A stretch of 64,000 nt of DNA from Cunninghamia lanceolata. Lineage: Eukaryota; Streptophyta; Pinopsida; Cupressales; Cupressaceae. Below, piece by piece: positions 12,591 to 23,659 of this stretch; position 1 is the first letter of the stretch, and each line of letters begins with the position of its first letter. The position numbers and the translations under genes were made by a program. The DNA lies in NCBI GenBank assembly GCA_027924645.1, contig BSBN01001150.1:2852001-2916000 (forward strand). The letters are read 5' to 3'. The notes under the pieces are model-generated. The model had not been told where the DNA came from. It saw only the letters and a program-made list of their open reading frames with translations, and ran no database searches.

Positions 12591-14624
12591 GAGAGTGTTA
12601 GGACCCAATCTAAAAATTTCTAAACCTAACTAAGTCCTTGCTTATTTGGTGAATTTTGCCTTTTCTCTTCCCTCGTGATCCTTTAAATGTGTTGAGAATT
12701 GAAAAATCTTTAAAATTATTCTAAGTCTAGAGGGGTTTTCCTGTTCTTTTTCCAGCACTTTATGTGTTTTGTGATATTTCACCCTACTGTAGGATGTCGA
12801 CCTCCTACAGGATGTTGCATGTCCTGTTCTGCATCCTTTTCCCCCTTTTTGCTCATTTTTCCTTAGATGTGTTTTTGGTCATCTCCATAGTCTTCTTCAT
12901 ATGATCAACAATGTAAAAATCCATAAAATTCTAATTTGGGTGGTTTCCTTGTCATTTTTTGGTGTTTTTTTGTGTTTTACAGGATTTCACCATGCTATTG
13001 GATATGCAAGATTCGACCTACTACTGCATATCTTGTTCTACCCATATTTTTCTTGAAACTTTACCCTACTATTGCATATCCAATTTTACTTGGTTTTTCC
13101 CCTTGCAGAAATTCACCCTTCTATTGGATATGGGAGATTTGACCTGCTACTGCACATTTTTTTTGCCTATTTTCTCCCCTTGTGGAAATTTGACCTACTA
13201 CAAGATGTGTCTTATTTTCACATAATTTCAACATCCTGTAGGACCTCCTCCTTCCTCCCATATCTTGTAGTGCATGGTGTTTTTGCAAAAGTTCCAAAAC
13301 ACCCCAGAGTGTGCCAACAACTTCCTAGAATGCCATTAATGATCGTTTTAACTCCTACAACTACCCAATCTTAGTGGAAAAAAGATTTTCATGTCTCCTT
13401 GCTCAACCTGCACATGGATCGAGGTAGATTTTATAAGATTTAGTGGGTGTGCATTCGATGCTTTGGAGATGTAGTAGTGCTTTGAATTCGTGCCAAAATG
13501 ACCTAGGGTGCAAAAATGAAAAATATATAAGCACAACCCTTTTTATCATTCAAAGGGTTGATCATTGAGCCAGTTTTGGACCTATAGGTGCTTCAAGTGG
13601 ATCTAGGGTATCAAACATTGCTAGTTTGGTCTAGAAAAGGAAGGAATACATATTTTAAATCAGAGGAAAGGTTTTCAATGTGCATTTTTGTGTAATGGTA
13701 AGTCTCCAAGATAGTTTGTAATGATTCAGGGGAATGCATAATCACAACTGTGTATTTTCTTTTACCACATTTGTTAGTATGAGTGTAATGAGGATTTGAT
13801 GTATGTGTTACAACATCTAATACATTGCAAATATTTTGTAATGGTCTCTTCTTCATTTTGTGTGGGTTATTATAGTTTTGTTTTGGATTATTAAATATGT
13901 CCATGTATGCAATGTTATCTATTATTTGTATGTGAATGCATATCTAGTTCAGTTGATGTTTTAAAAAAGGTATCTCCTTTTGTCTTGCATTTTGTTACTT
14001 TGTTGCCCAATGGAGTAGGCATCGGTCTAATTGGTGAAGGACCAAACACCATTCATTTTATAATCTTGTGTCCCGTTAGCTGTAGAATTAGATTAGGGTT
14101 TCACATGTTGTTCATGATTCATTATTTCAAACCAAGGAACAATTAGAAGTGACTTTCAGTGTTAGAATCAACAGAGAATCATGTTCTTGCATGCCTACAC
14201 CTTGTTGTTGTGTACGTAATGTTAATTGGATTCACTTGTGGGAATTAAAATATTGATGTCATTTATGGGTGCATTTGCAAGGTGTAGTAATCAACTTAAT
14301 TAGGGGTTTTATGTGCAATTGGTTAGTCTTTGACCTAGTGATCGTCTTTGGGGTCAAGCATATAGTGAATATAGTTGCAGTAGTTTCATCTTATTTACCT
14401 TTCATTGTCATCAAATCATGTTAAGGATTACTTCTAGGAATACCTTCCCAAGTCTAGTTGAGCTCAAAGTGTAGGAGGGATCATTCACTCTTGTCAATTG
14501 GCCTTTAAACATCCTCAATTTGTTGACAAGACCTTGTTTTACCTTCTTGATGACACCCCCTAGCCCTGAAGGTGAGAATATACTCTAATATTGTGGAGAT
14601 ATGGTTTTAGGACCTAATAGAGAG
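12591..14624 (+). mobile_element. Z: 2.0-kb solo LTR with TSD gagag, inserted in H
   Basis: The insert 12596-14619 begins TGTTAGGACC and ends GGACCTAATA, so its ends are near-inverted copies of each other as in many LTRs (the terminal CA has become TA). It is flanked by gagag on both sides (12591-12595 and 14620-14624). H's second RNase H is cut exactly here. No coding domain, PBS or polypurine tract is inside, so I read it as a solo LTR. Orientation cannot be fixed. Frames at 12936-13374 come from internal repeats. Confidence 0.75.
12770..13262 (+). repeat. Imperfect internal repeats in Z
   Basis: A degenerate motif recurs about five times: ttcaccctactg(t/c)aggatgt-like halves alternate with gacctactactgcatat-like halves. 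Examples are at 12776-12820, 12985-13035, 13062-13085, 13106-13160 and 13185-13250. Spacing is irregular (about 40-90 bp). Such subrepeats are common in long LTRs; no function is evident. Confidence 0.6.
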
Positions 14625-15848
14625 ATTGAAAGTTGAGGGCTTGAGCTACTTGTAATTCCATTATGCGAGCCTTGTACTCAACAATTTTGTTAGTGCTTGG
14701 GAAGTTTAAGTGAAAGGATAATGGGATAATCATTATAGGAGGAGGGACGAGGATGAAACCAACACCTAATTTTAAATTACAATGATAGTTGCCAATAACA
14801 TTTCCCATGATTTAGGAGCATCAATGGTAAGGACATGCTTATTAGGGAAATTCGCTTGTTTAGCAAAAATGGAGAAGGTGCATTAGTGAGTTGGTCAACA
14901 ACTTTCTATTTAATGATTTTTTAAGAGATTAAAAGGAGGTCAAATTCTTTGAGCAAAATCATTCATTTAGCCGCATGACCCAAGAGGTGAGCTTTTGAAA
15001 GCATGCATTTGAGGGGTCCATGTTTTATGATGACATGAGTTTCATCATGAAGCTTGTAATGATGTAAATTTTGAGAGGCATAAACAATAGCTAAGCATAG
15101 TTTTTGGCACTTGTATATAGATTGTTTCATAGTCTAAGAGAGTAGTGTATATGTAGTAGATGAGATGCTCTTTCTCCTCATCATCATGTTGTATGAGTAA
15201 TTCCCCAATGGCATGGTTAATAAAAAAAGTATAAAGGTGAAGAGGACAACCATGGATTATAGGCATGAGGATAGGAAGATTAGCAAGATACTTCTTAAAA
15301 GCATTAAAGGCTTGTTGGAAGTCAATATTCCACTCAAAAGCAACACCTTTCTTAAGGAGATGTGTTAAAGGAAAAGTGTGATCGACAACTTAAGCTACAA
15401 ATCAACTAATAGCCTAAATGTGTCCTTGAAGACTTCATAATTGGGAGATATTTTTGGGAGGGGGCATGTTTACAATGGCATCTATTTTCTTTGTGTGAAC
15501 TTTAATTCCCCTTCAAGATACAATAAACCCAATGAGTTTATTGGTATCAATCCTAAAGACACATTTCTTAGGGTTTAGATGCATATTATATTATCTAAGT
15601 CTCTCAAACATTATGCGTGGGTTATGTGAATGTTAGTCTCTAATAGTGGATTTTAAAATATGTCATTGACATAGTCTTCAAAGATAAGAGTTATAACACA
15701 CTAATAAGTGGCTCCAACATTTTAAGAATGAAGGGCACGGTGACATAATAAAAGGTACCCTAAGGAGAGATGAAAGCAATCTTATGTTGATCTTGGGGAT
15801 TTATAAGGATTTGATTATAACCAAAGAAACTAAAAGGACCATAGGTGT
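14625..15848 (-). pseudogene. H RT C-terminus, RNase H and start of second RNase H
   Basis: Reading right to left: GYNQILINPQDQHKIAFISP near 15830-15770 (RT block after the fingers), LNPKKCVFRI and LIGFIVS near 15580-15520, then MPPPKNISQL (end of RT thumb). WNIDFQQAFNAFKKYL at about 15340-15290 leads into RNase H with LLIQHDDEEKEHLIYY at 15210-15165. Further left, GVGFILVPPP and SFHLNFPSTNKIVEYKARI at 14775-14670 are the first half of the second RNase H. Many stops and shifts make it non-functional. The RT start is 30 kb away at 46511, on the other side of X. The family is Tat-like Ty3/gypsy. Confidence 0.85.
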
Positions 15849-15933
15849 ATGTGCATTGGTTATTATTCAATTTTGATACTAATACCATATTTATTGATGA
15901 TGTTTTTTACTGACATTGAGATATTTGACTGTG
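15849..15933 (-). mobile_element. X, left 85 bp (cut from the rest by G)
   Basis: These bases do not continue the RT of H, which stops at the SFFGYNQI block, and they do not belong to G's LTR, which starts at 15934. They are the short left end of X, whose larger part is 42087-46265. The H reading frame rejoins across X (FMEGF on the right side, SFFGYN on the left). The sequence next to G here (ctgtg) nearly matches the five bases after G (ctatg). Confidence 0.6.
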
Positions 15934-17171
15934 TGATATAAGAGCATCCTTGGGGGAATAGAGCAATTCTACATTGCCAATGTTCACTTGGTTTGTTTAT
16001 TTATAGTTATAATTCATTAGTCAGTTGTAGAATAAGTCATTGTATTTTGGCACATTTTGCATTTGAGTCTTGCAGTTTTGGTAATAACATTCTAGAGGAA
16101 TATTTAGAAGTCATATCCACACTTGTGGAGAATTGGATTCACATAATGACTTATTTGGGTTTGTGAACTTGTATCAAACTGGTGAACTATCACAATTAAA
16201 GAGTTACTATTGGCGCTAGAGAATTTAGAGTTTGTGACAATCAAGGAAGACATGTGAAGACTTATTGGACCCATGGGAGAAAACATTGGGCACCACACAA
16301 ATTTATTCTCCATTGTTTTGGTTTGTTTTAAGAAATTAGGTTGCATTAGCTGACTACACATTTCAGGGAGTATTAAACTTTGTGCCACCTTGCCACTAAT
16401 GCAAAAAATTAAGGATGTTAGAGATTGATATATATTAGCTACCCACAATCATTTGAAATGGGGAGGAGAGTGTGGGTATGTGGCGATTGATCATACAAAT
16501 ACTATACATTCAGAGTCGGTTGTTAATTTTTGTTAACCAACAAAAGAAAAATGACATTGTAAAACCCTAATTCTAGAAGCTTCCAAAAAGCTTGTTATAA
16601 GCAGAGCTGGGATGTATGTTGCAGTGTGGAATTCGTGAGATTGTAATATGTTTTACACTGGATAATAAAATCATTGGATGGCTGAGTTTCTATGGATGTA
16701 GCCCATTTTGGGTGAACCACGTTAAATTTTTCTGTTGATCTCTTTTGCGTTATCCTTCATTGTTATATTTGGGTTATTTAATTTGCATATAATTGTTAGT
16801 GTTTATTTCTCTGATCTACCTGAACCCTAACAGAAGAGGTAGAGAACATTTGAGTAGGAGTTGAAGGTCTGAGTGTAAGCATAAGTATGAGGGTTCAGAA
16901 TGGAGTTTGAGGATAAGGATATTATATATTTTAGTTGTCATTTGGCTACAACCTACCATATACACCATTGCGATAGATTGTAACTTGTTTGAGAATTTAA
17001 TAATTTATAATAAGGAATCTTTTAGAGGCTATGTTTTTCTCTCTTTGAGGGTTTTCCCAGGGTATATCTTGTGTTATTTTATTGTGAGTTTCTATTTTGT
17101 GTATGTGTTTATTGGTGGTGGATACACGACTAGATAGTCCTTCATTAGACCCTCCTACCGTGACTGCATCA
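15934..17171 (+). repeat. G 5' LTR (carries a copia solo LTR)
   Basis: It starts TGATATAAGAGCATCC and ends GACTGCATCA, and matches the 3' LTR at 41265-42081 over its whole length after removal of the 362-bp copia LTR at 16471-16832. The shared blocks include gagcatccttg near the start, the ttcattagtcagttgtag stretch, ggttttcccagggtatatct near 17050, and actagatagtc near 17130. The 3' copy lacks about 60 bp present here near 16258-16325. A PBS-like site follows directly. Confidence 0.85.
16466..16837 (+). mobile_element. Copia solo LTR (362 bp) of family C2, in G's 5' LTR
   Basis: The insert 16471-16832 begins TGTGGGTATGTGGCGATTGATCAT and ends CCTGAACCCTAACA. It matches the C2 LTR (61670-62159, minus strand) closely: both have the ttgttaaccaacaaaagaa stretch, then tgacattgtaaaaccctaa, then the aagcttccaaaaagcttgt palindrome. 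It lacks a GC-rich block of about 110 bp that the C2 copy carries. Flanks gagag and gaaga look like a decayed target duplication. G's 3' LTR shows the empty site (ggggaggagaggtag). Confidence 0.85.
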
Positions 17172-17191
17172 AGTTGTATCAAAACATAAGG
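17172..17191 (+). other. G primer-binding-site-like sequence
   Basis: Directly after the 5' LTR, ttgtatcaaaacataagg resembles the common plant PBS TTGGTATCAGAGC (complement of the initiator methionine tRNA 3' end) with one base missing and two changes. Its position right after the LTR end supports the role and fixes the LTR boundary. Confidence 0.6.
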
Positions 17192-17229
17192 TTTGAACCT
17201 TAAGGGGGTAAGCGGTTGTTCCATGGGTT

Positions 17230-18363
17230 CTTCTTGTGAATAAATCATCAAAATGGTGCAACCTACAAGAAACTTGTCAATAGATCACCAGCTGAGATGT
17301 AGTTGAAAAGGGTGATTATAGGTGGACTGCTGATCAAATGCAGTTTCAACAAATCAAAGAAAGATGTTATCGTAGAGAGTCCAAGGTGTTATCAACATAG
17401 CTGGAAAGTTGGGTGAAGTTTTGAAAGAGGTGAGGGAGAATAGAATTCAGTTGAAAGTCTTAGAGGAAGATATAAATGTTAGTTGCCGTTGCACCAAAAG
17501 ATTGACCTATTAATACCTGATACAACCACTTAACTTAACAAGCACGGGAGGCGGTTAAGCCCTTGTCGCAAACCACTGTAGCGCAGCGCTGAACAAGGAG
17601 ACCAAGGGCCACACCTTGCAACAATCCCCCCCAGCGTAAGCGCGGGGTTTGAACCCGTGACCTCAGCTATGATACCAATTGTTAGTTGTCATTGCACCAA
17701 AAGATTGACCTATTAATGCCCGATACAACCACTTGACTTAACAAGCACGGGAGGCGGTTAAGACCTTGTCGTAAACCACCGCAGTGCAGCGCTGAACAAG
17801 GAGACCAAGGGCCACACCTTGCAACAATAAAAAGGGCCAAAGAAAAAGGGATGATGATGAGAATGATGTGGAGAAGGATTCTAGAGATGATGTGCAAGAC
17901 TTGGAAGACCAGGAAGAAGAGTTATAGTAGGTGAAGGTGTTAAAGCCCATTTCCAAAATTAGAAAGAGACCTAGAATGGAAGTTCCAAATCATTGCAGTG
18001 ATCTGAATCTAGAAGAACTAATTGATTGGATAAATGAGTTGGATGAGTAGTTTGAGTATGAGGAGATTAAATACGTTAAGGCAATTAGGATTGTGAAGAC
18101 CAAGCTGAAGAGACATGTTGTTGTTTAGTGGAAGTGCAACTAGAAAGAAATAGGAGGGGAAAGAAAAGAATAACAAAATGAGAGAGGATAATTGCAAAAT
18201 TGAAAAGACAATTCCTACCAATGGACTATGAGCTAGAACTACTGAAGAAATTACATAGTTTGAGGCAAAGGAATAGGCTGTGAAGGAATACACTAAAGAA
18301 TTTCACAAACTGATTATTAGGACAAGGCATAGTGAGACAACGAAAGAGATGGTCACAAGATAC
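17230..18363 (+). pseudogene. G gag, N-terminal part (interrupted by TRIM and Y)
   Basis: The plus strand reads a decayed gag. After the TRIM, LEEDI at 17461-17475 rejoins KRAKEKG at 17832. Further on, SDLNLEELIDWINELDE near 18000-18045 and FEYEEIKYVKAIRIVKTKLK are the start of the retrotransposon gag domain (usually NPEELIDWIN, then V..A...L.G.A). FHKLIIRT and MVTRY at 18301-18363 are its end, cut by Y and resumed at 29982 as TNGLRENILEELSL. Several in-frame stops (e.g. after NELDE) inactivate it. Gag forms the virus-like particle of the element. Confidence 0.8.
17472..17831 (-). mobile_element. TRIM/SMART-type mini LTR element, 350 bp, TSD ataaa
   Basis: Two direct repeats of exactly 147 bp (17477-17623 and 17680-17826), each starting TGTTAGTTG and ending TTGCAACA, flank 56 bp. 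They differ at about ten positions, nearly all transitions. The 5-bp repeat ataaa flanks the whole (17472-17476 and 17827-17831). Read on the minus strand, the internal part starts attggtatcatagc, a PBS of the initiator-tRNA type, and ends gctgggggggat, a polypurine tract, next to the second LTR. It codes for nothing, so it must have used another element's enzymes. Between PBS and PPT is gggttcaaaccc, a tRNA T-arm / B-box-like word. Host gag joins in frame when it is removed. Confidence 0.92.
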
Positions 18364-20675
18364 TGTAAGCACCAAAATCACGCACACCCTCCACGAGGAC
18401 TCCTATGAGATTTTTAATCCTTGTCACATACATGTAAGCATGAAATAACATCCTCTCAGTAGCAATTCTCTTGGTGACATGTCATTTCTTTCATCTTGTG
18501 TTGTTTCCCCTTTGTTGTTTTCTCTCTCTCTTTGTTGTCGACATTTTTTGACACTTGTCAACTGGCATTTTCTGTGCTTGCGACCCTGTTCCTAAGCCTT
18601 GTATGCATCTTGTAGGTGAGTTCTCACCTCTCCCTAGTGTTTTTCATCTTCTCCACCCCCTAGAAGCCTTCTAGAGCCCCCCTAGCCATCTCCCACTTTC
18701 AGTTTTCAATTTCACTCAACCAATTCAAATCTCCCCCTATTATTTCCAAATCTCTCGCTGGGAGATCCTACTATGCAAGTGGAGATTTTGATATTCACAC
18801 ATGACCGACCTATTTCTGGAGGTAGATCCCCTTCTTTTCTCCTTCTCTTCCATCTCCCATCCTGCAATCCAACCCAGGTGCTCTCCTTAGTGGGTCACCC
18901 CCCGGGCGACCAAACTGGTGAAGGGGGCGACCCCTGGGCGACCCTGTTGTGTTTTCAGCCATAAAAAGACTCAAGTTTCTAACTCCAAAAAGCTCCATTT
19001 TCACCCATTTTTCTTCCTATTTGCATGGATTTTTGTGTCAAATATAGAGTTAACTATTTTAAGCACCTACACATGCATAATTAGCTCTATTTTATCTTAA
19101 ATTAATTTCTCATGCATTCCCATGTACTCCTTCTTCACTTCTTCTTGAGTGATAAGCTTTTACTGGGTAGATCACTCCAATTTTAGCCTAGATCACTCTT
19201 GAATCCTTTATATTAACTCTCCAATAAAATTGAGTTAACTCTCCTTCACCTCTCATCCCTTCTACTAACCTATAAATACCCCCTTCCTAAAGCACAAAGG
19301 GAGGTAATTTCATTTGTGCACACAGCTCTTACAAGTTATTGCTCTCCACATTCAACATGATCATGCTCATACAAGACATAGGAGCCTTTTGTTTTGTTGA
19401 TTGCTTCTTCTATCTTTCACATAAAGCTCATCATGCATCCATACGCTACTCATATCAAGCCATTGTGCTCATCAAAGCTCTAATTGAGCTCTCTTCAAAA
19501 AGCTTCAAAAGCTTCTTTTTGCTTCCATTGTCATCTTGTCGCCAAGAGGATTCCCCGCTACTACAAGAGAATAGGAGGTTGCCATCACAAGGATTTCTGA
19601 GGGTAGTGGAGGCTCACGCATCTCCAGGTTCATTTATGCTTTCTTTTAATCTGTAGTAATTAGAAAATCAAATTGCTCTTGGGATCAGTAATCTTGTTGC
19701 TTTTTCTTTGATAGAATAGATAGATCTTGCATTCTTAGAGTAATTGCTTTCAAAGTTCATGGATTAATTCATTTAAAAGTAATTTCCCTTTTCTTAGATT
19801 AATTTGTTCCAATATTTAGAAAACCCCAAAAATATAGTTTACATTGCATTAGATAAATTCATTATAGCTTGCATTCATCTTTCAATTCCTAGATTAGAAA
19901 AAAGCATCTTCAATTCCAAAAACACTAAAAAAAAGCACAAAAAGAAGTTTTGCATTTCATTTAGGCTTGCATTCATAAAAACCAAAAAAAGAACAAAAAC
20001 ATTAGACATTTAGAAAATGCGCAAACCCTTGATTCCGTCACAAGGTCAAATGAGTCAACGCACAATCAAACCTTAGGTCAAATCAAACCCTAAGTCAAAC
20101 CCTAGGTCAAGTTAAGGCTAGCTCACAAACACCTATCTCTTGTCTCGGCTCATGAATGTGCCCAGGATTAAGAGGTGAGTGGGTGAGGATGATCCTCGAC
20201 AAGATAGAGGAAATCCATCTGAGACCACAACATGACCCACTTGTCTTACAACAACAAGAACATAGACAATTATTAGTACAACAAACATTCATCCAATACT
20301 TTGAAAGACAATGAGCAATCAATGAGAACAATAGCTTACCCACACAAAGGTGGAATATCAGAAACCCTAATAGGAGAATAGTGACTAGTGACCCTTTAGG
20401 TCATACGGTTATTTTTACAACCATGATCATTGAACAACACATCTACACAAGCACACGACAACATAGGCCCCAAGATGTGTTGATCCCTCTCCATGAAGTC
20501 CAGCTCTCCAATGAGCTAGACCACCCTCGTGTCTCGGCTCCTCTTGACTGTCTACTTCCACGAGAGAAAGAGTGATGTGGAAGTTCACCCCGTGGTAAAG
20601 AGGGAAGGGTCCGCATGTACGCCAAAATCTGACTCGATAGCCCCAAACCACTCACGTCGCAATTTTGAGCTTACA
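18364..20675 (+). repeat. Y left LTR (2312 bp)
   Basis: It starts TGTAAGCACC next to the target duplication and ends GAGCTTACA, 5-6 bases before a PBS-like site. Its last 820 bp (about 19855-20675) match 29150-29976. A tataaatacccccttcc stretch at 19271-19287 looks like a TATA box, with a pyrimidine-rich region and cacacagctcttac downstream, so transcription could start near 19320. A GC-rich block at 18893-18957 (cgggcgacc words) recalls the tandem repeat at 28497-28690. No protein is encoded; the 20381-20655 frames are not conserved in the other copy. Confidence 0.8.
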
Positions 20676-20679
20676 TATT

Positions 20680-20697
20680 TTGGTGAACCTGGTGTGA
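20680..20697 (+). other. Y primer-binding-site candidate
   Basis: The sequence ttggtgaacctggtgtga lies five bases after the left LTR end, where the PBS must be. I cannot match it to a specific tRNA without a search. Confidence 0.5.
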
Positions 20698-20869
20698 AAA
20701 AAAAACTTTTGTTTATGCTTTTCACATTCCAAACGCGCAGATCACATCAAAAACTTAAACATTCAACACATCAAAACAACAATCTTCAAGCATTTTTACT
20801 TTATTATTCATAGCTACTTCTGCCGCTTCAGCCTCTATCACCTTCACCATCATCTATTCCATTTATTCT

Positions 20870-22809
20870 GTGGTGTCAATGACACCCTCAAATATGACAG
20901 AATCCCATCTAAATTTAGGGAATGTTCCCTCTAGAGAGCTTGAAACTCTTTCTTTCGATAGGTATGTGCCACCTCACCCAGATGCACCAATAACAAATTG
21001 CTATGACTACGAAGACTCATATTATGAACAAGACCCAAGAGAACATAGGCATTATTTGTCTTTTAACAACCCTACATGGGAACACAACCATGCCATACCA
21101 AATGCACCTCATAAGGCTAGGAGAGTTCAATTAAGGTCAGAAATATATTGACCCAATCAACCTTCCACAAGTACCTCAAGTACTCATCTCGATGAGGAAG
21201 TAAAAAGGTTAGAAAGACACTTGCAAGAGGCAAGAGACGCTCAAGAAGCATTAAAACTTTCCCTACGAGAAGAACAAAGAGACAATGTTGTGCGAGAAGA
21301 AGTGCACCATCATGACAATACTCAAAGAGAAAACCCTAGAAATGAGGAAGCACCTAGAGCTGCCACTCCCGCGAACCTAATTGCAACTCTAATGCAGATG
21401 ATTAGAACATTGGAAGTAGAGCAATTTGCTCCTGAAAGAAGACATAAATCCTATGACAACATTTGAAACGAACAAGACCAAGGGGCATCTCAGAATCCCC
21501 CTATCTCAATTATTATTTGAGAAATGCAAGAATGACACGTGTCTGAATGGGACCCTCTTGTTCAGAATAATCTAGCAATGTTGGGAAATCAAACAAATCA
21601 GATAGTGGGTTACCAAAACCCTCCTACAGGGTTGTTGCTATCAACCCCCCAATCGCAAAGTACCTTTCTTGGAACATATCTGGAGTACTTAAAAGAACCG
21701 CTTGATTTAAACATAAGAAGTGTTCAGTTTTCTTGACCATTACCTGACCTCCCAAAATTCAAGGGAGAAGGAGATTTGAATTCCCATATCAAAGCTTATA
21801 CCACTGCAATAAGATAACTCCTCCTTGGGATGGGGTTGTCACTAAGATCTTTCCAAAGACCCTCGAAGGAATAGCTCTAGATTGGTACTATCGTTTACCA
21901 GAGGCTTCAATCTACTCGTTTAGACAACTAATCAGAGAGTTTGTCATGGAATTCGACATGAACAAACTTGTCAAAATAGAGATCAGAGAATTCTTGATCA
22001 TGAAACAAGAGTCGAATGAATATGTAGCCCACTTTGTTACCAGATGGAGACAAGTCCTCTATTCATCAACCAGTGCCCCAAATATGGACCATCATGAATT
22101 ATGTGATGCCTTAAACAACGACATGAGAGAAGACATTTAGAAATTACCATACAAATCCTATGAAGAAGCATTGGAAAGTGCTTTGAGGATAGATCAAGCT
22201 GCCATTGATAGTGACAAAAGGGTCTATGGGTCAAATGGAAAGTTAATGAGGGAGGACATAAGAAACAATGCTCCTACCATTAAAATTATCAAAAACAACA
22301 TAAATGCAACAAAATATGGGGTGACAAATCAACCCCCTGTCAAGAACTTAAGAGACAATTATAATGGGAGAGACTATTACCCTCCTAATGCTAATGCAAT
22401 TGATTGGCCCGAAAACAATGGATACTGTCCTAGGGACAACTATCAGAGTTGGAATCGTAACAGAAATGGGAATGATGGAAGGTATGAAAGGCCTCCATAT
22501 GAGTACAATCAATTTTCTTCTTTTCATAGAACAAGGGGGCATAACATAGAATCCTGTAGAGAGTATAACAAATTCATAGTGAGATTATCAGAAGACTAAC
22601 AATAGTTGTTCATAGAAATGTTCTTTAACCCACAGGAAATCACGCCGGATAACAAGGGCACAAAACAAACTCAAGCCCCGATAGCTCCACAGAAAGCTAA
22701 CATGAGAAGCTATCAAGACCTATTTCAAGAGCATAAGGATATAGAGGCAACAAATCAAAATGAGGTAGCCCAAGGTAGCAACACCAGCATCCCACCACAG
22801 TTAGGGTAG
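20870..22809 (+). pseudogene. Y gag
   Basis: Several plus-strand frames form one long decayed gag. The N-terminal part (20870-21151) is acidic and polar. 21164-21466 has a coiled-coil-like stretch (EEVKRLERHLQEARDAQEALK). LPDLPKFKGEGDLNSHIKAY near 21745 opens the gag core, then ALDWYYRLPEASIYSFRQL near 21870-21930 and FLIMKQESNEYVAHFVTRWR at about 21990-22050, all typical of the Ty3/gypsy gag domain. The C-terminal part is asparagine- and arginine-rich (22340-22500) with a lone FHRTRGHNIESCREY, an H-x4-C remnant of a zinc knuckle. Multiple stops (e.g. 21149, 21464, 22138) inactivate it. Normal role: particle formation and RNA packaging. Confidence 0.8.
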
Positions 22810-22824
22810 AAGGGAGAAGCTAGG

Positions 22825-23590
22825 ATGATGGGATTAGTCAAAATACTACATAGAAAAGAGGAAGGAGATCTTGAGAATGAACAAGAGGAAGTGCACGGAA
22901 CCACTGTCTCGGTAGTTGAACCAATACCAATTCCTATTGGTCCCTATGAACTCATTGAAGACTTAAAGAAAACCTATGCACACATATCATTCATTAACCT
23001 TCTTAGGAATTCCCCCTCACATCGTTCAACACTATTGAAAGCAATAGGGTTGAAGTATCTTGACTAAATTACTCCTCCACCTAGCAAGAAAATAAACCAT
23101 GAGGATTTTGACATAAGCCCATCGAAATCTAAACTCAAAGACCCATGTTTCTTCTTTGACCTAAAGCAAATGCCTTTCGAAGCAGAATTAACCAAGAAAG
23201 GAGATCTTGCGCTGTACTTGCAAGTATGGATCTATGATACCTACATCAAAAGGACATTAATAGATAATAGAGTGATAGTAAACATAGTTTCATTCTCTCT
23301 CCTAAAGAGAATGGGTTATGGGCACACTAATATCACCACTTCATGAGACACTTTAAGTGGGTACAATAATCTAAAGGCCGGTACAATAGGAAAGATCACA
23401 CTTCTTGTGACTCTAGGGCCTAAAACTAGCCCAACCACATTTTATGTCATTTACAAGGACAAGAGATATAATTTGCTCCTTGGAAGACCATGGATACATA
23501 GGATGAAAGTCATGCCATCTACATTATTCCAAGAGGCTCGATTCCTACATTTGGGGAAGGTATATGTCGTGAAAGGAGATCCATAACCTT
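22825..23590 (+). pseudogene. Y protease region
   Basis: After an acidic linker (22825-23067), the plus strand reads LYLQVWIYDTYIKRTLIDNRVIVNIVS at about 23215-23290. The active-site block is normally LIDGGS or IDNGS; here it is IDNRV, so the catalytic D-T/S-G triad is damaged. It continues GYNNLKAGTIGKITL and ends YNLLLGRPWIHRMKVMPST near 23467-23525, the LLGRPWIH box characteristic of Tat-type gypsy aspartic proteases. Stops lie near 23066 and 23343. In an intact element this enzyme cleaves the gag-pol polyprotein. Confidence 0.8.
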
Positions 23591-23659
23591 TTAGTATACT
23601 AAAATCAAATACATCAAACAAGTGTATAGGCATCCCCATAGATTATGAACTTCCTACCA

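Noticed and set aside
12936..13374. Overlapping aromatic-rich plus-strand frames
   Set aside because: They are translations of the imperfect internal repeats of solo LTR Z.
17682..17956. Minus-strand frames of about 70 residues around the TRIM
   Set aside because: They span the TRIM LTR and host gag antisense; the TRIM is non-coding.
19855..20675. Repeat shared with 29150-29976, first considered a segmental duplication
   Set aside because: The copies lie at the two ends of an insert with matching flanks (gatac/aatac), a PBS-like site follows the left copy, and host gag resumes across the insert, so they are LTR parts.
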